Shown: in pieces, positions 1-7,935 of the stretch
Position numbering within the stretch: position 1 is the stretch's first letter
Layout of the letters: every line of letters starts with the position of its first letter
Source: DASUAS01 sp963841415
Lineage (GTDB): Bacteria; Actinomycetota; Acidimicrobiia; IMCC26256; DASPTH01
Assembly: GCA_963841415.1 (NCBI GenBank)
Contig: CAWJCN010000003.1
Span: 186,001 to 250,000, forward strand
Length of the DNA: 64,000 nucleotides
Direction: 5' to 3'
Made by a program: the position numbers and the translations under genes
The notes under the pieces: generated by a model
The model's input: the letters and a program-made list of their open reading frames with translations, nothing else
Told to the model about the DNA's origin: nothing
Database searches by the model: none

Positions 1-1144
1 CGCCGCACAGCGCGGCGGCACCGAGCCCGCCACCGCGACGGCGTAGCTCGTTGATCAGCGTGATGACGACGCGCGTGCCGGACATGCCGATGGGGTGTCC
101 GAGTGCGATGGCACCGCCGTTCACGTTGACGACGTCGTCGCCGATGCCGAGATCCTGCATCGACGCGAGACCCACCGCGGCGAACGCCTCGTTGAGCTCG
201 TAGAGGTCGATGTCGGACACGTTCACGCCCGCGCGCTCGACCGCGCGCTTGATCGAGCGCGACGGCTGCGTGAGCAGCGACGTGTCGGGGCCCGCCACCA
301 GGCCGAAGCCGACCAGCTCCGCCAGCGGTGTGATCCCGAGCTCCTCGGCCTTGGCCCTGGACATCACGACGGTGGCAGCGGCTCCGTCGGAGATCTGCGA
401 CGCGTTGCCCGCGGTGATGGTGCCGTCCTTGGCGAACGCGGGCCGCAGGCCACCGAGCGACTCGGCGGTGGTGCCCGGACGCACTCCCTCGTCGACGTCG
501 ACGAGGATCGGGTCGCCCTTGCGCTGTGGGATCTCGATCGGCGCGATCTCCTCGGCGAAGCGACCTTCCTTCATCGCGGCGGCGGCGCGCTCGTGGCTCT
601 TGGCCGCGGCGTCGTCCTGGATCTCACGCGTGATGCCGCCGAGCTCGCTCGTGTAGCGCTCGGTGCCCGCGCCCATGTGCACGGCGTCGAACGCGCACCA
701 GAGGCCGTCGTCGATCATCGAGTCGAGCAGCTCGCCGTTGCCCATGCGGTAGCCCTCGCGCGCCTTCTTGAGGAGGTAGGGCGCCTTGGTCATCGATTCC
801 ATGCCTCCGGCCACGACGACGTCGGCGTCGCCGGCCTGGATCATCTGGTCGGCGAGGTAGACGGCGTCGATTCCCGACAGGCACACCTTGTTGATCGTCA
901 TCGACGGCACCGTCATGGGGATGCCGCCCTTGAAGGCGGCCTGGCGGGCGGGCATCTGTCCGGCGCCGGCCTGCAGCACTTGGCCGAGCAGCACGTAGTC
1001 GACCTGGTCACCGGTGATGCCGGCGCGCGCGAGCGCGGCGGCGATGGCGAAGCCTCCGAGGTCGGTGGCCTCGAACGACGCCAAGGCGCCGGAGAGCTTG
1101 CCGATGGGGGTGCGGGCGGACGAGACGATGACGGAGCCGGGCAT
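1..1144 (-). CDS. Acetyl-CoA acetyltransferase (thiolase), 3' end cut by window edge
   Basis: Thiolase that condenses two acetyl-CoA to acetoacetyl-CoA, or runs in reverse. About 381 residues are visible from ATG at 1144, and the frame is still open at base 1. The start MPGSVIVSSARTPIGK is typical of the family. The acylated nucleophile is Cys88 in NKVCLSG, and the NEAFA and GHPIGMSG motifs sit near residues 315 and 345. Only the last few residues, including the second catalytic Cys region, run off the edge. It is divergent from the ccr gene with about 50 bases between starts. With the ccr, hbd and mutase genes it would supply the first step of the ethylmalonyl-CoA route. A role in beta-oxidation is equally possible from sequence alone. 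Confidence 0.93.
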   Translation of the reverse strand, partial: MPGSVIVSSARTPIGKLSGALASFEATDLGGFAIAAALARAGITGDQVDYVLLGQVLQAGAGQMPARQAAFKGGIPMTVPSMTINKVCLSGIDAVYLADQMIQAGDADVVVAGGMESMTKAPYLLKKAREGYRMGNGELLDSMIDDGLWCAFDAVHMGAGTERYTSELGGITREIQDDAAAKSHERAAAAMKEGRFAEEIAPIEIPQRKGDPILVDVDEGVRPGTTAESLGGLRPAFAKDGTITAGNASQISDGAAATVVMSRAKAEELGITPLAELVGFGLVAGPDTSLLTQPSRSIKRAVERAGVNVSDIDLYELNEAFAAVGLASMQDLGIGDDVVNVNGGAIALGHPIGMSGTRVVITLINELRRRGGGLGAAALCG

Positions 1145-1197
1145 GGTGAACCCCCCGAAGAATGGGCGAAAACACTTGGATGGTACCGTCGCCGTCC

Positions 1198-2538
1198 ATG
1201 TCGGAGATCAGCGGGATCCGCGACGCGATCCTCGACGGAGCCACCGGCGAAGATCTCGGCGCCCTTCCGCTGCCCGGTTCCTACCGCGGTGCCGTGGTGC
1301 GAGCCGACGAGCAGGAGATGTTCGCAGGCCTCCGGTCGGAGGAGAAGGATCCCCGCAAGTCGCTGCACATCGACGAGGTGCCGCTCCCGGAGCTCGCGCC
1401 CGACGAGGCGCTCGTCGCGGTGATGGCGTCGTCGATCAACTTCAACACGGTGTGGACGTCGATCTTCGAACCGCTCCCCACCTTCGCGTTCCTGCAGCGA
1501 CTCGGGCGCGAGAGCGTGTGGGGCGCACGCCACGACCAGCCGTTCCACGTCGTCGGCAGCGACGCCGCCGGCGTGGTGCTCCGGGTGGGCTCCGCCGTGC
1601 GGTCGTGGAACCCGGGCGACGCGGTCACCGTGCACTGCAACCACGTCGACGACCAGGACCCGAGCGCGCACGACGACTCGATGCTCGCGACCAACCAGCG
1701 CATCTGGGGCTACGAGACCAACTACGGCGGCCTCGGCGAGCTGACCCTGGTGAAGGCGAACCAGCTCATGCCCAAGCCCGCCCACCTCACGTGGGAGGAG
1801 GCGGCGGTCAACGCGCTCACCAACTCCACCAGCTACCGCATGCTGGTGAGTCCGAACGGCGCGCAGATGACGCAGGGGCAGACCGTCTTGATCTGGGGTG
1901 CGAGCGGCGGCATCGGCGCGTACGCGTGCCAGTACGTGCTCAACGGCGGCGGCACGCCGGTGGCGGTGGTGTCGAGCCCGGAGCGGGCGGAGCTGGTGGG
2001 GGCGATGGGCGTCGAGCACGTGATCGACCGCAACGCCGAAGGCTTCCAGTTCTGGACGGACGACCACACCCAGGATCCGTCCGAGTGGCGCCGGTTCGGC
2101 AAGCGCATCCGTGAGCTCGCGGGTACCGACCCCGACATCGTGTTCGAGCACCCGGGTCGATCGACGATGGGCGCCTCGGTGTTCGTGTGCACCCGGGGCG
2201 GCACGATCGTGACGTGCGCGGCCACGACCGGCTTCATGATCGAGTACGACAACCGCTACCTCTGGATGAACCAGAAGACGCTCAAGGGCTGCCACTTCGC
2301 CAACTACCGCGAGGCGTGGGAAGCCAACCGACTCATCGCCGAAGGCCGCATCCATCCGGTCCTGTCGGCGGTGTTCCCGTTCGAGCAGGTCGCGGACGCG
2401 GTGCTGCAGGTGCACCACAACCAGCACGAGGGCAAGCTCGGGGTGCTGGTGCTCGCGCCCGGCGAGGGCCTGGGCGTGACCGATCCCGAGCGGCGCGCGC
2501 AGCACGTCGACCAGATCACCCGGTTCAGGAGGAACTGA
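1198..2538 (+). CDS. ccr: Crotonyl-CoA carboxylase/reductase
   Basis: Reductive carboxylation of crotonyl-CoA with NADPH and CO2 to (2S)-ethylmalonyl-CoA, the signature step of the ethylmalonyl-CoA pathway. The protein has 446 residues from ATG 1198; an in-frame ATG at 1162 would add 12 less conserved residues. It is an MDR-fold enzyme. The N-terminus carries DPRKSLH and SINFNTVWTSIFEP, the Rossmann motif WGASGGIG is near residue 232, and KGCHFANYREAWE follows. The residues known to hold CO2 in this family (Asn, Phe-Glu, His) appear as Asn in INFN, Tyr-Glu in WGYET (Phe to Tyr) and His in CHFAN. The epimerase starts three bases after its stop, so the two are probably co-transcribed. Confidence 0.96.
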   Translation: MSEISGIRDAILDGATGEDLGALPLPGSYRGAVVRADEQEMFAGLRSEEKDPRKSLHIDEVPLPELAPDEALVAVMASSINFNTVWTSIFEPLPTFAFLQRLGRESVWGARHDQPFHVVGSDAAGVVLRVGSAVRSWNPGDAVTVHCNHVDDQDPSAHDDSMLATNQRIWGYETNYGGLGELTLVKANQLMPKPAHLTWEEAAVNALTNSTSYRMLVSPNGAQMTQGQTVLIWGASGGIGAYACQYVLNGGGTPVAVVSSPERAELVGAMGVEHVIDRNAEGFQFWTDDHTQDPSEWRRFGKRIRELAGTDPDIVFEHPGRSTMGASVFVCTRGGTIVTCAATTGFMIEYDNRYLWMNQKTLKGCHFANYREAWEANRLIAEGRIHPVLSAVFPFEQVADAVLQVHHNQHEGKLGVLVLAPGEGLGVTDPERRAQHVDQITRFRRN

Positions 2539-2541
2539 CTG

Positions 2542-2940
2542 ATGCTCACCGAGATCGACCACGTCGCCATCGCCGTCAACGACCTCGAGGCGGCGATCGA
2601 GTACTACCGGAACGCGTACGGCGTCGAGGTCGAGCACCGCGAGGTCGTGGAGCGCGATGGCGTCGAGGAAGCCCTGCTGAAGGTGGCCGAATCCTACGTG
2701 CAACTGCTGACGCCGATTCGGGACGACTCGACCGTCGCGAAGTACCTGGCCACCAAGGGCGAGGGCATCCACCACGTCGGCTACCGGGTCGACGACTGCG
2801 CCGCCGCGCTCGAGCGGGTGCGAGCGGAGGGCGGGCGGCTCATCGACGAGGCGCCGCGGCCCGGGAGCCGCGGCACGACGGTGGCGTTCGTGCACCCGAA
2901 AGGTGCGTTCGGGACGCTCGTGGAACTGGTCCAGGAATGA
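2542..2940 (+). CDS. mce: Methylmalonyl-CoA/ethylmalonyl-CoA epimerase
   Basis: VOC-fold epimerase of 132 residues that interconverts the C2 epimers of methylmalonyl-CoA and, in this pathway, ethylmalonyl-CoA. The start IDHVAIAVNDLEAAI and the later GEGIHHVGYRVDD carry the metal-binding His residues of the two beta-alpha-beta modules, with a Glu in GTLVELVQE at the end. The length is typical. It follows ccr by three bases and lies between the enzyme that makes (2S)-ethylmalonyl-CoA and the carboxylase that yields methylmalonyl-CoA, which fits a shared epimerase for both branches. Confidence 0.94.
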   Translation: MLTEIDHVAIAVNDLEAAIEYYRNAYGVEVEHREVVERDGVEEALLKVAESYVQLLTPIRDDSTVAKYLATKGEGIHHVGYRVDDCAAALERVRAEGGRLIDEAPRPGSRGTTVAFVHPKGAFGTLVELVQE

Positions 2941-2976
2941 CCGGGCGGTAGCGACCCCCGGTAGGCTCGACCGCCT

Positions 2977-4560
2977 ATGGCCGTCGAGGAACCCGCCCCC
3001 GTCTCCGTCCACCCGATCGAGGAGCGGCTCGAGCAGCTCACGGCGCTGCGTGAGCAGGCGCTCCACGCGGGGTCGGATGCCGCGGTCGAGCGCCAGCACA
3101 AGCGGGGCAAGCTCACCGCCCGGGAGCGCATCGACCTGCTTCTCGACCCCGACTCGTTCGTCGAGCTCGACATGCTCGCCCGCCACCGCGCGCACGGATT
3201 CGGCATCGAGGCCACCCGTCCGCTCACCGACGGTGTCGTCACCGGCTGGGGCACCGTCGACGGCCGCAAGGTCTTCGTCTTCAGCCAGGACTTCACCGTG
3301 TTCGGCGGCGCGCTCGGTGAGGTGTTCGCCGAGAAGATCCACAAGGTGATGGACCTCGCCGAGTCGGTGGGTGCCCCGATGGTCGGGCTCAACGACGGCG
3401 CCGGCGCCCGCATCCAGGAAGGCGTCGTGTCGCTCGACGCGTACGGCGGCATCTTCTCCCGGAACGTGAAGGCGTCGGGCGTCATCCCCCAGATCAGCGT
3501 GATCCTGGGGCCCTGCGCGGGTGGTGCGGTCTACTCGCCCGCCCTCACCGACTTCGTGGTGATGGTGAAGGGCACGTCGCACATGTTCATCACCGGTCCC
3601 GACGTCGTGAAGACCGTCACCGGCGAAGACGTGACCCAGGAGGAGCTCGGTGGCGCGGTCACGCACGCGTCGAAGTCGGGCGTCGCCGCGTTCGTGTACG
3701 ACGACGAGCAGACCGCGCTCACCCAGGTGCGTTACATCCTGTCGTATCTCCCCGCCAACAACCTCGAGGATCCTCCCTATTACGAGACGGACGATCCCGC
3801 CGATCGCTCCTGCGACGGCATCATCGATCTCATCCCCGACGCGCCCAACAAGCCGTACGACATGAAGCGGGTCATCGCGGAGGTCGTCGACGACGGCGAG
3901 TTCCTCGAGGTCAACGCGATGTGGGCCGGCAACATCGTGTGCGGTTTCGCCCGCATCGACGGACACGCGGTCGGTATCGTCGGCAACCAGCCGTCGAACC
4001 TCGCAGGCACGCTGGACATCGACACGTCGGAGAAGGCGGCGCGCTTCGTGCGCACCTGCGACGCGTTCAACGTCCCGCTGATCACGTTCGTCGACGTGCC
4101 CGGCTTCCTCCCTGGTACCGACCAGGAGTACGGCGGCATCATCCGCCACGGCGCCAAGCTGCTCTACGCGTACTGCGAGTCGACCGTGCCGCGAGTGCAG
4201 ATCATCACCCGCAAGGCGTACGGCGGCGCGTACGTCGTCATGAACTCGAAGTCGATCGGCGCCGACCTCGCGTTCGCCTGGCCGTCGGCCGAGGTCGCTG
4301 TGATGGGAGCGCCCGGCGCGGTGAACCTCATCCACCGCAAGGAGCTCGAGGCGGCCGACGACGTCGAGAAGAAGCGCGCCGAGCTCATCACCGAGTACGA
4401 GGAGCGCTTCGCCAACCCGTACGTCGCCGCCGAACGCGGTTACGTCGACGACGTGATCGATCCCCGCGAGACCCGCAAGGTGCTCAGTCGGTCGCTGGCG
4501 ATGCTGCGCACCAAGCGCGAGCAGATGCCGTCGCGCAAGCACGGGAACGTGCCCCTGTGA
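2977..4560 (+). CDS. pccB: Acyl-CoA (propionyl-CoA) carboxylase beta subunit
   Basis: Carboxyltransferase subunit of a biotin-dependent acyl-CoA carboxylase, 527 residues, the usual length. It moves CO2 from carboxybiotin to propionyl-CoA (or acetyl-/butyryl-CoA). The N-terminal half has KLTARERIDLLLD and the CoA-binding GAGARIQEGV; the C-terminal half has FVDVPGFLPGTDQE and KAYGGAYVVM. The two oxyanion-hole Gly pairs are present (GGAVYSPAL and GGAYVVM). No biotinylated alpha subunit is in the window, so the partner is encoded elsewhere. It starts 36 bases after the epimerase and overlaps the epsilon subunit through GTGA, which supports the propionyl-CoA carboxylase assignment. Confidence 0.95.
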   Translation: MAVEEPAPVSVHPIEERLEQLTALREQALHAGSDAAVERQHKRGKLTARERIDLLLDPDSFVELDMLARHRAHGFGIEATRPLTDGVVTGWGTVDGRKVFVFSQDFTVFGGALGEVFAEKIHKVMDLAESVGAPMVGLNDGAGARIQEGVVSLDAYGGIFSRNVKASGVIPQISVILGPCAGGAVYSPALTDFVVMVKGTSHMFITGPDVVKTVTGEDVTQEELGGAVTHASKSGVAAFVYDDEQTALTQVRYILSYLPANNLEDPPYYETDDPADRSCDGIIDLIPDAPNKPYDMKRVIAEVVDDGEFLEVNAMWAGNIVCGFARIDGHAVGIVGNQPSNLAGTLDIDTSEKAARFVRTCDAFNVPLITFVDVPGFLPGTDQEYGGIIRHGAKLLYAYCESTVPRVQIITRKAYGGAYVVMNSKSIGADLAFAWPSAEVAVMGAPGAVNLIHRKELEAADDVEKKRAELITEYEERFANPYVAAERGYVDDVIDPRETRKVLSRSLAMLRTKREQMPSRKHGNVPL

Positions 4561-4781
4561 CGCAGCCGGTCCTGCGCTCGATCTCGCCCGAGGCGACGCC
4601 GGAGGAGATCGCCGCGATCCTCGCTGCCATCGCCGCGTCGACACCGGCTCCCGCGGAAGCCGACCGCGACGACACGCTGCACGAGTGGGTGCACGCGGCG
4701 CGCCTGCGTTCGCACCGCGCCGGGTTGCAGCGAGGGCCGTGGCGACTCTCGGGGCGCATCACACGGCGAAGCCGGGCCTGA
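4557..4781 (+). CDS. Acyl-CoA carboxylase epsilon subunit
   Basis: Protein of 74 residues starting at GTG 4557, which overlaps the pccB stop (GTGA). The N-terminal helix TPEEIAAILAAIAA followed by a basic tail (HAARLRS, GPWRLSGR) is the pattern of the small epsilon subunit (AccE/PccE). In actinobacteria this subunit bridges and activates the alpha and beta subunits of propionyl-CoA carboxylase. Translational coupling to the beta subunit supports the call. Sequence conservation in this family is low, so the assignment rests mainly on size, motif layout and position. Confidence 0.85.
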   Translation: MTQPVLRSISPEATPEEIAAILAAIAASTPAPAEADRDDTLHEWVHAARLRSHRAGLQRGPWRLSGRITRRSRA

Positions 4782-4783
4782 CC

Positions 4784-5884
4784 GTGGCGGTGGCCCACGC
4801 CGAGCTCATGAGCGTGGGTCCCGACGAGGTGGTCGTCACGTTCACGACCCCGGCCGACCAGCGGGTCGTCACGCGCGTCGGGGCGCACGAGGTCACGACG
4901 GCAGGTCCGTACCACGACGCCCGCGTCGGCGGGCTCGAACCCGACACCGAGTACGAGCTCGCGGTCGAGGGGGCTGTCGCCGACGGACGGTGGTTGCCCG
5001 AGCGGGTCCGCACGCTGGCCCGGCCGGCGGGTCGACTGCTGGCGACGATTGGCAGCGCCAACGACGTGCACTTCGGCGAGACCGAGTGTGGCAAGACCGG
5101 CGATCCGGCCACGGACGCGATCGGCCCGGTGCTGCGCAGCGCGCCCGGCGATCCGCCCTACCCGGAGGTGATGAACGGCGCGGTCGTCGGCGAGATGCTC
5201 GCGCTCGATCCCGACGTCGTCGTGGTGAAGGGCGACCTCACCGACAGCGGTCGGGTCGAGGAGTACGAGTCGTTCCTCGCGTGCTACGGACGGCTCGGGG
5301 CGCGGATGCACCACGTCCGCGGCAACCACGACGCGATGCGCGACCCGCAGCTCGCGCGCCAAGGCGCGCCGTACGCGGTCGCGCTCGACGGCGTGACGCT
5401 CGCGGTGTTGGACACGACCGTGCCCGGGTGGGTTGGTGGTGGGATTGACGCCGAGCAGCGCGGTTGGCTCGACGAGCTCGCGGCAGCCACGCCCGACCCG
5501 GTGCTCGTGTTCGCGCACCACCCCGCGTTCAACCACGATCCGCACTACGGGCTGCCCGCGGCCGACCACGACGACCTCCTCGCCCTGTTCACCCGGCGCG
5601 AGAACGTCGTCGGCTACTTCGCCGGTCACACGCATTCCAATCACGTGCTGCGCGATCCACGTGGTCGCGACGTCCCGTGCGTCGAGGTCGCGTGCGCCAA
5701 GGACTATCCGGGAGCGTGGGCCGAGTACCGCGTCTACGAGGGCGGCTACACGCAGGTGATGCACCGAGTCGCCGCGCCCGCGGCCCGGGCGTGGTCGGAA
5801 CAAGCGCGCCGCATGATCCAGGGCATCTACCGCGACCTCGTGCTCGGCACCGTCGACGACCGCTGCTTCACCCAGCGGTTCTGA
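4784..5884 (+). CDS. Calcineurin-like metallophosphoesterase with N-terminal FN3-like domain
   Basis: Predicted phosphodiesterase or phosphatase of 366 residues. Residues 1-85 form a beta domain resembling fibronectin type III (GLEPDTEYELAVEG). The rest carries the dinuclear-metal motifs in order: NDVHFGE, VVVKGDLTDSG, GNHDA, FAHHPAF and GHTHSN. GTG 4784 is chosen because it lies just after the epsilon-subunit stop and right before the conserved domain; GTG 4739 or ATG 4685 would lengthen it into the preceding gene. No signal peptide is obvious. The substrate is unknown and a role in the carboxylase operon is not evident. Confidence 0.85.
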   Translation: MAVAHAELMSVGPDEVVVTFTTPADQRVVTRVGAHEVTTAGPYHDARVGGLEPDTEYELAVEGAVADGRWLPERVRTLARPAGRLLATIGSANDVHFGETECGKTGDPATDAIGPVLRSAPGDPPYPEVMNGAVVGEMLALDPDVVVVKGDLTDSGRVEEYESFLACYGRLGARMHHVRGNHDAMRDPQLARQGAPYAVALDGVTLAVLDTTVPGWVGGGIDAEQRGWLDELAAATPDPVLVFAHHPAFNHDPHYGLPAADHDDLLALFTRRENVVGYFAGHTHSNHVLRDPRGRDVPCVEVACAKDYPGAWAEYRVYEGGYTQVMHRVAAPAARAWSEQARRMIQGIYRDLVLGTVDDRCFTQRF

Positions 5885-5924
5885 CTCCCCGCCGCCCCAG
5901 GCCGTCGGAGTCCCAGTGCCGGGA

Positions 5925-6069
5925 CCCTCCAAATTTCGTCAGCTCATTTGTTCCCAGGGGTGAATGGGGGTGAGGGTGGCGGGCCTCGAGCGTGGTGTGA
6001 CGCCGACATCGTGCCCCTCGTCTCATCATTGGTTCCTAGGGGTGAATGGCGCGACGAAATTTTGGAGGG
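5925..6069. repeat. Imperfect long inverted repeat with nested direct repeats before the PadR-type gene
   Basis: The left arm CCCTCCAAATTTCGTC (5925-5940) matches the reverse complement of the right arm GACGAAATTTTGGAGGG (6053-6069) with a single extra base. The right arm contains the GGAGGG ribosome-binding site of the following gene. Inside lie two copies of TTG(G)TTCC(C/T)AGGGGTGAATGG, at 5948-5967 and 6029-6049. It could be an operator array, an RNA fold that hides the ribosome site, or a small palindromic element. Confidence 0.8.
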
Positions 6070-6071
6070 CT

Positions 6072-6476
6072 ATGGCCAGGCCTCGTCGGGGCTTCGTGTT
6101 CGAGCTCGATGCCCGGGTGCTCGCCGAGGGCATGCGCATCCACCGCGAGGGCGCCGACGAGTTCTACGGCCTGCAGGTCGCGAGCCGCCTCCGCATCGAG
6201 AAGATCAACGTGTACCGCTCGCTGCGCCGCCTCACTGCCCTCAACCTGGTCGACCGATGGTGGGAAGACCAGGACCTCGCCACCGCAGCCGGCCGACCCC
6301 GCCGCCGCCTCTACCGCGTGAACCAGCACGGCCGGGACGCGCTCCCGCACGCGGTGCGCGGGTCACGCGTCTTCGGTCGGCAACGCCCGCTCGACTCCAA
6401 CAGCAACCTGCGCCCCCTCCAGAAGCGGCGCCCCCTCCCGAAGCGACGTGCTCACCGACGCCCGGGATCTCGGTGA
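6072..6476 (+). CDS. PadR-type winged-helix transcriptional regulator
   Basis: Protein of 134 residues, starting at ATG 6072 after a clear GGAGGG at 6064-6069. The core is a small winged helix-turn-helix: DEFYGLQVASRLRI is helix 2, INVYRSLRRLTALNLVDRWWED holds the recognition helix and wing start, and GRPRRRLYRVNQHGRDAL is the wing. This order matches the PadR family. The last 35 residues are basic and Pro-rich, unlike the usual PadR dimerisation helix. The upstream inverted repeat is the natural candidate operator. The ligand and targets are unknown. Confidence 0.7.
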   Translation: MARPRRGFVFELDARVLAEGMRIHREGADEFYGLQVASRLRIEKINVYRSLRRLTALNLVDRWWEDQDLATAAGRPRRRLYRVNQHGRDALPHAVRGSRVFGRQRPLDSNSNLRPLQKRRPLPKRRAHRRPGSR

Positions 6477-6495
6477 CGCTCGCCCCCGGGACGAG

Positions 6496-7713
6496 TCAGC
6501 TGGCGTGCTTGGCGGCGAAGCTCACCATCTGGAAGTACACGGTGAGCACCTTCTGTGCGTACCCGGGGTCGGTCGCCCAGTTGCCGTTGCCCATCACGTT
6601 CCAGGTGGGCGTGCGACCCTTGGCGAAGAAGGTGTCGTACAGGTGGGCGGCGGCCACCGGATCGTTGCCGTAGATGGTCGGCGAAGGCGGGTTGGCGAGG
6701 TTCGACGCCCGCGACGTCGGATCGGCGTAGTTGCGCAGGAGTTGGATCTGCCCCCGCACCCCGTCCCGCGGTGTCGGGAAGGTCGGCTCGCCCTGGCAGC
6801 TGTCGCAGGCACCGATCCCCGAGTAGTTGTTGTCGAGGGCGTTGCCGAACGAGCCCGTCTCGATGATCGACTGCGCGAACGCCAGCTCGGGGCGGACGTG
6901 CTCGGCCTTGCCCTCGTCGAAGTACATCTGGACGAGGTCACCGATCGAGATGCCGCCCGACAGGCGGTACTTCACGTTGCGTGACTCGAACCACGCGGTC
7001 ACGTCGGCAGCCGTGAGCTCGGCGTCGCCCATCACGGGGATGGCACCAGCCTCGTCGAGCAGCTTCTTCTGGTGCGCGGTGAGCGCCTCGAGCGCGTCCT
7101 TCGCGTTCTGCAGGCGATCCTTCTCGCCCTGCTGTGCCGCGCGCGACTGTTCGAGTTGCCTGCGCTGCGCGTCGAGCTGGTTCGACAGCTTCTGCAGCCC
7201 GTTGACCTTCGTGGTGTCGGTCTGCGTCGCCGACTCCGCGTACTTCTTCCCGACGTTGATGTCCTGCACGTGCTCGATGTCGGCGACCGCGTTCGTCGGC
7301 GTGTCGGCGTGGCGGTAGATGTACGCGGCGCGCTGCCGTACGACGTCGCGCAGGCGCTCCATCTCGGCCCGGGTGGCGTCGAGCTTCTGCTGGGTGGCGT
7401 CGATCTCGGTGGCGAGCTGGGCGAGGTGCTGGGTGGCCTGGTCGACCTGCGCGTTCAGCTGCGCCAGCATCGCCTGGTTCTGGCTCACCTGGTTGGCGAG
7501 GGCGGCGAACGCGTCGGGATCGGGCTTGGGGGTGGTGGACGTCGGAGCGTCGGTCGTCGTGGTGCTGGACGGGGCCGTCGTGGACGGCCCGGGGGTGGTG
7601 GTGGTCGTCGACGACGAGGTGGTGGTCGACGACTCCTGGGCGACGGCGGCACTTGCCGGGACGAGGAACACGGTGACCAGCGCACCCGCGACCAGCGCGC
7701 GTGCCGTGAGCAT
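6496..7713 (-). CDS. Secreted coiled-coil protein with glucosaminidase-type peptidoglycan hydrolase domain
   Basis: Protein of 405 residues. The N-terminal signal peptide (LVAGALVTVFLVPASAAVA) is followed by a Ser/Thr-Pro linker (about 28-60). A long coiled coil (about 65-235) of the type seen in CwlO/RipA-like hydrolases comes next. The C-terminal lysozyme-like domain has PELAFAQSIIETGSFGNAL and NNYSGIGACDSC, where Glu in IIETGSF fits the catalytic acid of the GH73/glucosaminidase group. It probably cleaves cell-wall glycan outside the membrane. The coiled coil in such proteins usually autoinhibits or binds an FtsEX-type activator, but no such partner is adjacent. Confidence 0.85.
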   Translation of the reverse strand: MLTARALVAGALVTVFLVPASAAVAQESSTTTSSSTTTTTPGPSTTAPSSTTTTDAPTSTTPKPDPDAFAALANQVSQNQAMLAQLNAQVDQATQHLAQLATEIDATQQKLDATRAEMERLRDVVRQRAAYIYRHADTPTNAVADIEHVQDINVGKKYAESATQTDTTKVNGLQKLSNQLDAQRRQLEQSRAAQQGEKDRLQNAKDALEALTAHQKKLLDEAGAIPVMGDAELTAADVTAWFESRNVKYRLSGGISIGDLVQMYFDEGKAEHVRPELAFAQSIIETGSFGNALDNNYSGIGACDSCQGEPTFPTPRDGVRGQIQLLRNYADPTSRASNLANPPSPTIYGNDPVAAAHLYDTFFAKGRTPTWNVMGNGNWATDPGYAQKVLTVYFQMVSFAAKHAS

Positions 7714-7935
7714 CTCCCTGTATCGGCCCGAGGGGCCCGCGCGTTGAGCGCACCGTGCCGGGCAGGTCCGGGCGCGAGATCGTCCCGAGGAGAGTCGGTC
7801 GTAGAGAAGCCCGCCCGATGGCGGCGCCCCAACGATCTCCTCGGGACGAACTGGCTGCCATTCTTCCCCATCGCGGCGAGGTTTTCCACCCCGGATCCGC
7901 AGTTCTCCACCTTCAGTTGTGGATAACGTGACGCC

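Noticed and set aside
913..4644. Very long open frame (1243 codons) on the minus strand opposite ccr, mce and pccB
   Set aside because: It lies antisense to three strongly conserved genes and is composed of Arg/His/Asp-rich low-complexity sequence typical of high-GC antisense frames.
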